This document shows positions 20,747 through 31,647 of a stretch of 64,000 nucleotides of DNA, piece by piece (position 1 is the stretch's first letter; the number at the start of each line of letters is the position of its first letter). Below the pieces are notes generated by a model. That model was not told the origin of the DNA and made no database searches. It saw only the letters and a program-made list of their open reading frames with translations. Source of the DNA: Quercus robur (taxonomy: Eukaryota > Streptophyta > Magnoliopsida > Fagales > Fagaceae); the NCBI RefSeq assembly GCF_932294415.1, contig NC_065535.1, positions 95,868,862 through 95,932,861 on the forward strand, in the 5' to 3' direction. The translations under genes were made by a program, and so were the position numbers.

Positions 20747-23308
20747 CAGAGCCAAGCCAAAATTTATCTGTTCAACTTTCAAGCAAAAAAAAGCCCCAAA
20801 AAAAAAATTGAACTAAAATCTGAAAACAAAAAAAATTTGAAACAGAACCAAGCCCATGGTAAGCCAAGCCCACGGCGAGCCCAACAGAGCAAACCGACCC
20901 ACAGATTCTCAAAAAAAAAAAAAAAAAAAAAAAAAAAACCAACACAGAATCAGACATCAAACTTACCCACCGTACCCCCGGTCACGTCGCTGCAGAAAAA
21001 ACCAATCCCCAATACACGATATAGTCTATACAATACAGAGCAAAAGCAAAACAAACCAAAAGAAATACTGTGTTTATCAAAAAAAAAAAAAACCCAATAC
21101 AGAGCCTCTGTACCGAAACGGCAAAACCAAACCAAAAAACCCCAATACTCGCTCCTCGGTCGTCGTAGCTCGCTCCTCGTCGTCATCGCCGTAGCTCGTG
21201 CCTCGTCGTCGTCGCCGTAGCTCGCCCCTCATCGCAAATCGCAGATCGACCGTAGATCACAATCGCAGTCGCCAGTCGCAGATCGCTCTGCTCGGTGCTA
21301 GCAGATCGCAGTCGCAGTCGTCGTCGCCGTAGCTCGGTGCTAGCAGATCGCAGATCCCTCCGGACCGGCGGACCCTCCCTGAGCTTCAGCTCCCTCAAGG
21401 TATTTCTAATTTCTCTCTCTTTTTCTCTCTCAGTTTCTCAATCTCTCTCTCTTTTTCTCACTGAGTGTGATTTTCTAAAATAATAAGCGTCTCTCTCTCT
21501 TTGGTCTTTATTTAAATTAACTCAGTAACTCTCTCTCTCTCTCTCTGATTGGCTATTTGGCTGGCCAAATGAATCTCTCCTCTCTCTAATTGGATGGCCA
21601 AATGGATCATTGTTTGTCTTTATTTATATTTTGCTTTTACCTGTTCTGTCTTTTTGAATTTGGCTTTAGTGTTTATTTTATCCGTTGGTGCTGTGTTGGT
21701 CAGTGTGTGTTCTGTGTTGGTGTAATATTAATTGTCTTTTAGTTTTAGTGAATATTGTGATTTGTGAATATTGCGAAATTTTCTAATTGGCAGGCAATTG
21801 TGATTGGGCATCAGGCAATAAGGCTTATGCTTGTCCATTGAGTGGGGTAAGGATAGATGGGCTGATGGGCACATCACACATGGGGTCAGGAGCACAATAA
21901 TTAAAGCTATGTAATATGTTGTACATGACACTATTTTAATTATTGTGCTGCTGCATATGAAATGTGTAATGTTAGGTTTTTTTAGGGTAATGTGTACAAG
22001 GGGCTAAATAATATAATAAATTAAAGTAGTATAATTAATGACAAATAAATTAAAGTAATATAGTTTATTGTTACGCTAAACAACAATAATTAAAGCTGTA
22101 TAATTACCCAATACATTATAAAAGACAAATAAATTAAATTATGTTAGGTTAAATAATAATTAATAATTTTATAATTAATAATTTTTAATTAATAAAATAA
22201 TAATATAACAAATTATAGTTTATAAAAGACAAATAAATTAATAAAATAATTAAACAACAATAATTAATAATTTTATTAATATTTCAAACGAACTTATAGT
22301 TTATTATAAGTAACCTTTGTTCATTTATTTTCTTTTCATTTTTTTTTCCTCTTGAGGTTTTTGGATGTACAAAATGCAAATTTGTTTTGGTTTTAAGAAC
22401 ATTTTTTTTTTTTAAAGCACAATCTTCATACCAGCCAAATTTTGAATTTCGGCCGGTATTTACCGAAACGTCCCAAAACACTCGAAATAAACTGAAATAA
22501 CCTGAAATTTTTTCAAAGTAAAATAGGAATACCCTGGATAAAATTCCTGGAGTCGCCACTGGCTGCCACCAGTATTCCTTTCGATAATATGGGTGTACAC
22601 TATCGTGACTTCATCGACTTGGTTTGGTACCTCATCTTCAGGCAACATGTGGGCCAAGACGTACTTGAACTCATTATAACTATTGCATGGTGCATGTGGT
22701 ACAACCGGAACAGAGCACAGCATGGCTCCCCACGGCAGTCATCAAATGAAATCCTACACAAAGCTCGCACTGTAATGGAGGATTTCCAGGTGACCCACTT
22801 CGCATGTCCTCATTCCACGGATCCATCAGACACTCGCTGGGTTCCTCCTTCAAATCCGCGGTTCAAGGTGAACACCGATGCAGCCATCTTCAAGAATCTC
22901 GGCACTGTGGGCATCGGTACTGCGATTCGAGACCAAGCAGGAACGGTCATCGCAGCTCTTAGTCAGCATCTGCACTTGCCGTTGGGTCCCTTGGAGGCTG
23001 AATCAAAGGCGATGGACGTGGCGGTTTCGTTTGCATGGGATGTTGGCGTACAAGAAGTTGTCGTTGAAACTGATTCCCACGTGATTTTCACTGCTCTGTC
23101 GGGCTCCACCATTCCACCAGCTACAGTGATTGATGTCCTTGAGAGCATCCAGCAAAAGTTGCATGAGTTTAGACGCGTCAAAGTCCAACATGTGAGGCGG
23201 CAAGGAAACAAATCCGCACATGCCTTGGCACAACATGCAAAGGGTATCCATGGTTTTGTAACTTGGTTGGAGGAAAGTCCACCAATAATTGAATCTTTAA
23301 TACTCTAA
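20331..23308 (+). pseudogene. LINE-type zf-RVT plus RNase H coding sequence, 5'-truncated and split by a hAT element
   Basis: The left part (20331-20510) encodes TFAWRASRNILPTKANL and a cysteine/histidine zf-RVT motif, CDACG..ETSGHLFWDC. The right part (22570-23308) resumes in frame after removal of the hAT element and its second target copy (WAATS joins IPFDNMGVHY) and ends in an RNase H fold (RVT_3). There the catalytic acidic positions appear as VNTDAA, LEAESKA and VETDSH, followed by the H..R..N..AHALA region. This is the 3' end of a plant non-LTR retrotransposon or the domesticated-looking 'putative ribonuclease H protein' class. No reverse transcriptase lies upstream, consistent with 5' truncation at insertion. 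A polyadenylation-like AATAAA and an A-rich tail follow. The 239-codon right half is still open and could be expressed. Confidence 0.85.
20511..22561. mobile_element. hAT-like non-autonomous element, copy 1 (2,051 bp), 8-bp TSD
   Basis: Exact duplications GCTGCCAC lie at 20503-20510 and 22562-22569. The tips are CAGTGGCGGCGCC and, on the opposite strand, CAGTGGCGACTCC. No transposase frame is present. The interior holds an AGGGTGTTCC block, several A-runs (one of about 35 bases near 20709-20743), a GC-rich patch at 21130-21390 built of repeated CGTCGCCGTAGCTCG and CAGATCGCAG units, CT-rich microsatellites to 21545, and a distinctive AT-rich block (about 22080-22270) shared with copy 2 at 40124-41584. 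Confidence 0.9.
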
Positions 23309-23333
23309 GATGCTATGTACTTATCCTCTACGT

Positions 23334-23375
23334 AATAAAAGTTTTTAGTCTTCTTATCAAAAAAATAATAATAAT
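23334..23375 (+). other. poly(A) signal and simple A-rich tail of the LINE-type sequence
   Basis: TAATAAAAG occurs about 25 bases after the RNase H stop codon, followed by CAAAAAAATAATAATAATAAT. This is the normal layout for the 3' end of a non-LTR retroposon. Confidence 0.55.
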
Positions 23376-23690
23376 AATAATGCATTTTCATGGATTTCTA
23401 GGCATAAAAATGCATTTTGAAAAAAATATTAAGGTGCTTGGTTGGACAATTGAGAATTTAAAATTTTCATTTGGTCTAGAATGCGTTTTTCAAATTCTCA
23501 TTTCTAGAGCAAAAGTTTTAAAAATTCCAACCTTTCATTTTCATTCTACTCCTCATTTTTTTTGCTAGGAAAATATTATAGGTACTACATAATATTTATA
23601 AATTGATATGATAATGAATTTGATTGGTGAACTTCAACTACCTCATAAATGAATATTTCAAATTTTTAATTATCTCTTTGTGATTGATGA
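23376..23690. other. gene-free stretch
   Basis: AT-rich, with one GGTGCTTGGTTGG block resembling a MITE end. No partner or coding was seen. Confidence 0.5.
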
Positions 23691-24159
23691 TACGTCAGTT
23701 TCTAAACTCAATATAGTAAAACTTATGATACTTGTAGCAGTACTTTGCTTGCTAAAGTAAATGGAGCTCTCATGGCATCTTATTGGCATAAAAAATAATA
23801 TTTTAATATCACCATTAGTCATACTAACATTTTCCATTTATCACTTAATGGTGTGGGCCATTTTGACACAATACCAAAAGGTTAAAAAGACTAAACTGAT
23901 ATATAGTGTAAATGTTAGAAACCAAAATGCTTTCCTTCCCCTTTCCTTCTCCTACAGGTAATATATATGTTTAAAAATCTTTGATTTCTCCTTAAGCTAA
24001 GGTATTCTTTATTGAGCATTTATATAGAGAGAAACTAAGCTATTTTTTTTCTTTTCTTTTTAATTTGATAATTATAATGAAAAGTTTTAAAAACTAGATG
24101 TTAGAAATATTAAAAATTGCAAATTAATTGAACTTCAAAACTCTTGACATTGAAGCAAA

Positions 24160-24784
24160 GGCCTTGTTTGGTTTTTTTTTTTTTTTTTTTTCACTCAATT
24201 TCCGTCACTCGTCACTCATCACTCCTCACTCATCACTTATATCACTCTAAAATACCATGTTTGTTTGGCACCATCACTTAATATTTTTCACACTATTTAT
24301 GGGTCCCATACTTGTCACCGGTGCAGCTTTTTCTTTTCTTTTCTTTTTTTTCTTCAGTATCCAAACTCACCGAACCTAATGAAAAAAAAAAAAAAAGAAC
24401 CAGAACAGATCGAACAGCCAACCTAGGAGAAAAAAAAAAAGAAGAAGAAGAAAAAAAAAAAACCAAACAGCCAACCCAGAGAAGAAAGGAAAAAAAAAAA
24501 GTCAAAGGTCAAAAGGTGCGGCTGAGTACTGTTTGTGAGTCCCCTATGTGTGTTTAATTACAATATTGTCATTGAGTTATGAGTTATGGAAACTGAAAAC
24601 AGCCAAAATGTGTTTTCAGTTTCCATAACTCATAACTCAAAAATCAGAGAATTGAGTGATGAAAATAGAGTTATGGACTTCCCAAACAACTTTTTTACTA
24701 TAGGTCCCACCATTTTTGAGTTATAAGTTATGGAAACTGAGATATAAGTTATGAAAATTGCTAAACCAAACACCCCCTAAGCTA
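24160..24784. mobile_element. MITE with GGCCTTGTTTGG / CCAAACACCCCCT ends
   Basis: The left end, AAAGGCCTTGTTTGG, and right end, CCAAACACCCCCT, are inverted relatives. The element sits exactly in a gap of segment A' relative to segment B; AAGC occurs on both sides. The interior has poly(T), GA-rich and A-rich tracts and a perfect hairpin at 24572-24640. No coding is present. Confidence 0.6.
24572..24640. repeat. perfect 30-bp stem hairpin inside the MITE
   Basis: Thirty bases from 24572 (TTGAGTTATGAGTTATGG...) are followed by a 9-base loop and their exact reverse complement (24611-24640). Related TGAGTTATGGAAACTGA pieces recur at about 24716-24745. A transcript would form a precursor-like hairpin. 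Confidence 0.9.
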
Positions 24785-25289
24785 TTCTTATGAGAGCATT
24801 AATATGGTAGGGATTGAGTATTAAATGTCTTATTCCTTATTTGAGTTGTCTTGCTCTCTAACAACATTCATTCCCACGAGTGTAATTTATTAGGCCCTTG
24901 ATCCCTAGGTAACTATGATTAGTCAATAATTGCAAGGCCCTTTTGAGGGGGGAGAAAATGAAAATGGGAGTAAGGAATGGACTATTGAGTTTAGCGAGAA
25001 AGAAATGGGGTTTATATATAGAGACTAGAGTTATTTGGTTCAAGACAATGTTGGGCATGCAGCACACTACTCAGTTTTTAATTTGTCATTATTTAATAGT
25101 GTTGCTGATAGGACTAAGACAATGTTACTGCTCATAGGAAGTGTCTTCAATGCAGATAAAATTATTGATAAAAAATGAAAGCATGATCAACTCTCTAGCT
25201 GCTGACTGCTCTGCCTGTTTTCATTCTTCTTAACAAGACAAAAACAATGTTGGATCAAAACACCCTCTAAATTCTCTCGCTTTCTCCAT

Positions 25290-27110
25290 GCAGATACTTC
25301 GCTGAGTTTACTTTATAATTAACTTAATCTTTTTTGTATAATTTTGTACGGCAATTATAAGAGATACGTGAAAAGTGAAATTTTAAATTAAGCAGTCATG
25401 AAGCTGACCAACCGCGATTTCTTTTAGGAACACACCCTTTAATACATACTTTGTCACAACCTCCTTAGATGTTAAATAAATAAATAATAATAATAATAAT
25501 AATAAAAACAGTTGAACCACTTCCACGCATTTTACTTCTCATTTTTGCTAAAGCAAATGGGAGCCATGTGACAATTTACTTAGCATAAAAATAATATTTT
25601 AATCACTATTAGTCAATATTAATCTTTTCCATCCATCATGGTAGAGACCTTTTTGATATAGTATCAAAAGATTAGGAATTAAACTAATGCATTTGACATG
25701 TTATATTGACACATAATATAAACGTTAGAGACTAAAATAGTAATTTAACTCCCAAAAAAAAAAAAAAAACATTTCTTTCTTTCTTTTTTCTCCAATTACC
25801 CACAAACTCCATTATATTTATATATTAAAAAATATATATTTTCTTCTTCCTTACGCCAAGATATTCTTTATTAAGAATTCATATATTGAGAGAAGCTAAA
25901 CTACTACTATTATTATTATTTACAATTTGATAATTACAGTAAGGAGAGAAAATTTGAACTTTAGACCAGTTAAGCTATAATTTTCTTGACATCAAAGCTA
26001 AACTATTATTATGAGAGCATGTCTTTTTGGGGGATAAAATATTGTTATGAGAGCATTAATATGGGATTGAGCATTTAATGTCTCATTGCTTATTTGAGTT
26101 GTCTTGCTCTCTAACGACATCGCTCACACCGTCAGACGAGTGTAGTTTATTAGGCCCTTGATCTCATGATGTCTATGATTCATTTTTTAGAAGAATGATG
26201 TCTATGATTGGTGCTACTAATCATTTTTCGAGAGGCAAATGGTTATGCTGATATTTAGGCCGTCATGGAATGAGTCCTATGTGGAAATTAGTAGTGGTTT
26301 AAACAAGCTGTGACCTATGCAGTGAAGCTGCCCTACCTTTTTTGTTGGATATTTCGTAGGGAGAAAAATTAGCCTATCTCTCAAAAAAACAAACAAAAAG
26401 TAAAATAGCCTCTTCGGCCCACTTTGCATAATCACGCACTGGATTCCTTTTTTTCACTTGTTATATTAAGCAAGTTGGAGTGCCTTTGAAACCTAGGTCT
26501 CTCTTTCAAGCACAGGAGAGAGAGTGAGTGCCCAGAATAGAATTTGAGCGGAGCAAGGGTAGTTTTTTTTTTTTTTTTTTTTTTTTGAGAATCTAGAGCA
26601 AGGGTAGTTGGTTGGTTACAGACACAGTCTTATATATTATTCTTTTTGGCCCTCTCATAATTTAGAACACATACATATTTTATTACAAGTTAACAACTCC
26701 ACACGGTCTCTCTCTTTATTTTCCTTATGTGGACAGTTGACATTACATACAGTTAAGACTCAAGACAAAACCTGTTAATATTCACAAGCATATTCAAATG
26801 ACACGTACGGTATATACCCAATAAAACTGATTCAATTAGACAGAGAGAATTACAATATTCCAAATTTCCAACACAATACAATACAGAAAGAAAAAGCTGC
26901 AAAACCTCACAGTACATCCTCACGATACCCTATTACACACATTCTTCAACTTAGAATTTTAAGTGTGTGTAAGAATGTATGCAATTGAGCCGTAGAATAA
27001 ACACTACCCATTTTAATAAAAGTTGTGTTAACGGCAATCATAAAGTGTTCGTTAACAATAATTTTTTTTTCTTCTAATCTTTTATCTTTTTCTGCAACTT
27101 TATGTCATTT
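25290..27110. repeat. host segment copy B
   Basis: 25650-27110 is highly similar, in the same orientation, to segment C (38403-39850). Shared blocks include the ATCAAAAGATTAGGAATT block, GAGAGCATGTCTTTTTGGGG, TTTAGGCCGTCATGG, CTTCGGCCCACTTTGC and GCAAAACCTCACAGTACATC. The 5' part (25290-25560) also matches segment A. A (TAA)n-like microsatellite is at about 25483-25506. No coding frame is conserved between copies. Confidence 0.75.
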
Positions 27111-27299
27111 ATTTTTAGTGTAAGGGTTTCGTTAGAGAGGGAGGCAGAACGTCAAGTAGTGGGAAAGGGAGAGAAAGAGCAAAGAAGTGGTTGGAGGCTC
27201 TCCGAGCAAGAATGAGAGATGGAAGAAAGACAAGGAAAGGAGAAAGAAAAAAATAATAAGAAGAAAAGAAAGCGGGCCCCAAGAAATAAAAAAATAATA

Positions 27300-27480
27300 T
27301 AACTTTTACAATTGGTGAATAGTGCGGTCTCAAATTTGAGATTGCACTGTTCATCAATGCAAAAAATTATGGCATTTACAATGCTTGATGGAAGTGATTT
27401 TTTAGAGTTTGGGGTGTCAAATGCCAAACATTTGGCATTTGACACCCTTGATTGGAATGCTCTTAGAGTTTACAAGTTGA
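27300..27480. repeat. foldback pair of hairpins
   Basis: GTGAATAGTGCGGTCTCAAA pairs imperfectly with its neighbour to about 27357. A second, perfect 17-bp stem (GGGTGTCAAATGCCAAA, loop CA) lies near 27409-27445. These are typical MITE debris. A MITE-like GCATTTACAATGCTTGATGG block lies between them. Confidence 0.65.
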
Positions 27481-27708
27481 CGTGCCAAAAAATATAAGGA
27501 AAAAATGCAAAACTGACCCTCTAACTTTCACCTTTTTTTCATTTCAGTCCTCTAACTTTTAGTTTTATCAATTCAGTCATCTAACTTTCAATTTTTGTCA
27601 ATGTAGGGCTCCATTACATTTCTGTTAGTAACTGCCATTAGACCCACTGAAATGACGCTATTTTGCTTTTTTTTTTCTTTTTTTTTTTTAAAATTTGTAA
27701 TTAGAAGA

Positions 27709-28183
27709 TGATAGTGATCAAGGAATCAGTTAGTTGAACAGCACGAATTACGGTGATGTTGAGGGCCTGAAAGATAAGAAATAGAAGGTCAGAAGAGACC
27801 GGGGTTGGCCGGTCAAAACTCCTCCGATGATGAAGTTAGTAACTCTCCTCTTAATGGAAAAATATTGTTTGTAAAGAAGAAATACTCTGCCTTTTTTTGT
27901 CGGAGACTCATCTCTTTTTATAGGTTTAGGGAGCGGTTATCTGTTGGATAACCTCCCCCAATTTTACGGAGTCCGGAGCGTACAATTTGATAACCGTTAT
28001 AACGGTTATCTTTGTCGAAATTGCCTTGCCCTCGTCCTAAGTGCTTCCTGGACGAGGGATAGTACACCAGTTAGTACATGTCGTCCAGAGGTCTCTCTGG
28101 ACGACAGTAATGTGGCTTGTGTAAAACTCTCATGGATGACGTTTATGGACGAGTAAGGAGTTGGCTTTTTTTAGACACCATCA
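27709..28183 (-). repeat. 3' LTR of the Tat element
   Basis: 475 bp, TGATGGTGTC to CACTATCA on the minus strand. CCTATAAAAAGAG near 27922 is the likely TATA box. U3 (about 27930-28183) holds a cluster of TGGACGA/TCGTCC-type motifs. The adjoining polypurine tract, GAGGGGGCAAC, is at 28184-28194 read on the minus strand. Confidence 0.93.
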
Positions 28184-28253
28184 GTTGCCCCCTCGTCCAT
28201 ATGTGTCATCTTAAGGATAATTTGGGGGATTTTCAAAAATGTGTACTGTATGC

Positions 28254-28374
28254 CACGTGTCAAAATCTGACTGATGAACTGATGCACTTGGTTCAATTTT
28301 CGAGATCTATGCCACGTGGCGTACTTTGGTTGGCTGCGTCGTTTCGCATCCCAAAGTTTTCAGCTTATAAATAG
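28254..28374 (+). promoter_or_regulatory. promoter of the antisense gene: two G-boxes and a TATA box
   Basis: CACGTG is at 28254-28259 and 28313-28318, each preceded by TGC. TATAAATAG is at 28366-28374. Spacings (59 bp between G-boxes, 48 bp to TATA) match the minus-strand set at 60925-60802 in the other Tat element almost exactly. G-boxes are known bZIP/bHLH sites. The function here is inferred from position and conservation. Confidence 0.65.
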
Positions 28375-28530
28375 TTGAATTCCTCCAGTGCCCTTCACAT
28401 TGCTGAGATTTCCCTCCCTGAGCATCCTCGTCTTAGATCCTCGTCTAGAAGCATCATCTCGTCCTTAGTTCCCTCGTCTAGATTTCAGGTATTTCTTTAC
28501 TCCTCGTTCTCAGATTTTAAGTTTTCTACA

Positions 28531-30736
28531 ATGTCTGAGACCGTTCTTTCCTCGTCTAGCAATAGTTTAGGCAAAGCCATAGACGAGTATCATGACCAAA
28601 GTAGTTTTAGTGGCTCTAGTGATAACAGTAATAGTACTAGCAGTGAAGGGAACACCAAGGACGAGTATGTGTCCGGCGTCCCTGGGGTACCCTTAGAAGT
28701 TCTCCAAGGACTCAAGACGAGGAGTGAGTCTGGATCCCAGGCAGGCACAAGTGCCCCCTCGTCCACAGTTCAGGACGAGGTTGAGGTAGTGTATAGCTGT
28801 GCCATAGGAGTAGAGTCCAAGACGGACGATAGGAAGTTAGTTTTGCTTAAGAAGTGGTACCAAATCCCAGACGACCTTAATCCTAGGTTAGCAGTTCGTG
28901 GGGAGTGGTGTTGTCAACCTCGTTTTGGGATAGGTATTTACGAAGCCTATCTTTTAGGTGGACTTAGGTTACCTTTAAATGCTTTTGCCAGAGAGTTACT
29001 CGCTAGGTTAGGTATAGGTGTTTGTCAGCTTAACCCCAATGCGTGGAGGTTAGTAGTCTCCATGCAAGTTTTATGGAGGGAGGTCTTTGAGGGGAACCGT
29101 CCTCTGACTGTGGACGAGTTCCTCTACTGTTACAAGCCTTCTGAGATCAATCAGTCCCTTGGCTTTTATCAATTCACAGCCAGAGGGAAAGATTATAGAT
29201 TGATTAAGTCCGTAGTTTCCTCAGATAGGAACTGGAAGACGGAGTTCTTCTTCGTCTCAGGTTTCTGGGCTGGACACCCACACGAGGTTTCTCAAGACCC
29301 GTTTCCTCCCTACACAGGAGAGTTAGGGAACCTTCGTCCTGAAGGTATGCTTGTGTTTGTCATTTTACTGTATTGTATTTATCTTTGTAGACGGCTAAAG
29401 ATTTTTTTTTTTTTTTTTTTTTGGTGCTGGACGACCTCATCTGGACAGGTTTCATATAGAAAGAATCCAAAAGGTTCGTCTATACACGGATAGGGCTTTC
29501 CATTCTTTGGTAACCCTCCATCGTCTTGCCACTTGGGGTTTAGGTCCCAACCCGTCCAGTGAAGCCCTTGCACACGAGCTCACCATTCGTAGACGTAAGT
29601 CAGCATAATTGTTTCCCTTTTTTCTTCCTCTTTTTTTTTACTTGTTATTTTTAACACCCCTTCTTTTTTTAGGAATAGCTACAATGAAGGAAAATAAGGG
29701 TAAAGAAGTTGTGAACGAGGCTGCTGCCACTGGGCAGGACGCACCTCAGTCTCACCCATCCGTAGGTGAGAAAAGAAAAAACTTATCACTGGGAGTTGAC
29801 CTGGGCAATCTTCCCAGCAGGCGCAGGGAGAAAAAGGTCAAACATAGGTCGTCCAAGCCCAAAGACGTTCAACCGGCGCCTACTGTTCATGAGCCTGAAG
29901 ACGTCCAAATCCTAGATTCTGAGCCCAAAGATTCACCCATGCAAATCCCGTCCATAGTCAAGACGCCGTCCACGTCTCAGCCTTCTCCCCAAGCACCTCA
30001 ATACCTCATTGGGAACGAGGATTTGGCTTGGGAAAGATTTAAGATGGCTGTGACTGATAAGGACGTGTCTGCCTGTTACAACATGTCTTTGAAGGACTTC
30101 GAGCATTCTGGGGTTCATGATCTTTTCAAGGAATGTATGTTATATATTTTTTATTTATTTATATATATATATTTTTTCTTCCTCTTTGATAAGCTTCCTA
30201 ACCAAACCATTATTCAGGCCATGTCCAAGTTCATTGCTGCGTTCAGGCAAGCAACTGATCTTGACAAGACGAGGATCTTGTTAGAGAGGAGAATCAAGGA
30301 AGTAAAGGACGAGAGCAAGCGTTGGGCTGAGGCAGCTGCTAAAGCCAACGAAGGGGCAAAGGAGCTGCGAAATCAAATTCAAGAGATGAAGACTGATGTT
30401 GTGGAGAAGGAAACTCGTCTTGATCACTTGCAAAAGAAGAATGACGAGCTGAGTGATCTTCTCAAGAAGGCCAAGGAAGACGCAGTTGCAGAGTTCAAGG
30501 CGTCCAAGCAGTTCACTGATCTGCTGGATACTAACTATGCGGCTGGGTTTGAGGACTTCAGGATGGACGCCGTCGAGAACTTCCCCAACATTGACTTCAG
30601 CTCTATTAAGCTCAATCTCAGTGGTGCTCCTACCAGCTCCCTCCTCCAGACGAGCTCAGAAGACGTTAATGTGGAGGATGATGCTACAACCCAGCCACTT
30701 CAGGACGAGCAGAACAAAGATGCCCTACCAGCCTGA
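28531..30736 (+). CDS. antisense spliced gene of the Tat element (Transposase_28-like, coiled-coil protein)
   Basis: The protein belongs to the family annotated as 'putative gypsy type transposon'; its biochemical role is unknown. ATG 28531 is the first ATG after the TATA box; a 5'-UTR intron (CAG/GTATTT near 28487) seems conserved. Exon 1 (28531-29344) has a Ser/Asp-rich start, SGVPGVPLE, then the core RLAVRGEWCC and LPLNAFARELLARLGIGVCQ. Exon 2 (29427-29594) has RLATWGLGPNPS. Exon 3 (29673-30133) is basic/proline-rich. Exon 4 (30218-30736) is a long coiled coil ending in an acidic tail. Phases of exons 1-3 agree with the paralogue at 57269-60624. Two faults: the intron 1 acceptor reads TG, not AG, and the intron 3 donor is displaced by four bases (GAATGTATGT). 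Normal splicing to the full protein is therefore doubtful. Confidence 0.75.
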
Positions 30737-31640
30737 TGCCTCTTTATAATTTTAAGACTTGATGTAACTTTTTATTTATCTCGTCCTTAGTTTATGGACG
30801 AGTTATCATGTAACTTAAGGGTGTTTGGACGTTGGTCGTCCTCCCTTTAAACACTTGTGTTTTTCTGTTTTTGTTATATCAAGGACGAAAGTTATGCTTG
30901 CTTTATAATTTCTTCTCGTCTATGAAGATCTTATGAAATGCTTGTAACTTTATACTCGTCTTGGAGAAATCCCAGATGTCAACATCACCCGTCTTGAGAC
31001 TTCGCCTCTTTTTTGATATTTTTTTCTAGACTTTGCATTCGTCCTTGAGCTTAATTGCTCTGGAACGTTCTTGGTTAATTAACCAGAACATCGTCCTTGC
31101 ATGTATTCGTCCATGTGTGGACGTGTAAATCTCACGTTTCAGTTGAGCTTTGTGGACGTATTATTGTTCGTCCGTGTTGTGGACGTACTATCTTTCATCC
31201 CGTCTACTTCAGAGACGGATGTTCTGTGGACGTACCATTTTAGGGAAAATTTTCTCGTCTACACTTGGGCATGCATACATTTCCCTTGTTTGTCGAAGTT
31301 AAATCCCCACGTCCGGAGATTTTACTCATCTTGGGCTTTTCAGCCTTGTGGTGAGTTAATTGGAATGAAAATAACTTGGAGACTTAGAAATTTGCACAAT
31401 ACCTTGTACATAACATAAACATTGTTTTTAGGTAAGGCATATACATATATTTATGCATTTTTTATTAAGTACAAGCTCCATAAGTTCGTCCATAAACACA
31501 ACATAAATAGTAAAGCCTTAACTTCGTCCACAACACACTAAATATAAATAGCGAAATAGTAGTTAATAGCACAACATTAAATATTAGAATAAGTCTTCAG
31601 GCAAGGTCCAGCCTCGTCTGTGGCCATACTTCCGTCTAGG
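30737..31640. other. Tat spacer between the antisense gene and pol, rich in TGGACGA motifs
   Basis: This is the tail-to-tail gap between the antisense gene stop and the gag-pol stop. It has no coding. CGTCC/GGACG occurs repeatedly in both orientations (for example 30780-31330). Confidence 0.7.
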
Positions 31641-31647
31641 CTGACTT

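Larger units (their letters stand above)
23690..25140. repeat. host segment copy A', interrupted by a MITE
   Basis: 23730-24150 and 24785-25000 match the middle of segment B. Examples are GCTAAAGTAAATGGAG (25550 region), the interval around AATAATATTTTAATCAC, and GAGAGCATTAATATGG with TTATTAGGCCCTTGAT (26040-26160 region). The gap between the two halves is filled by the MITE at about 24160-24784. Confidence 0.6.

Noticed and set aside
20837..21483. Several overlapping frames of 60-127 codons
   Set aside because: Low-complexity Lys/Ser/Arg-rich translations of A-runs and the CGTCGCC repeats inside the hAT element.
27944..28156. Plus-strand ORF of about 70 codons repeated at 37111-37371
   Set aside because: Antisense reading of the two 475-bp LTRs.
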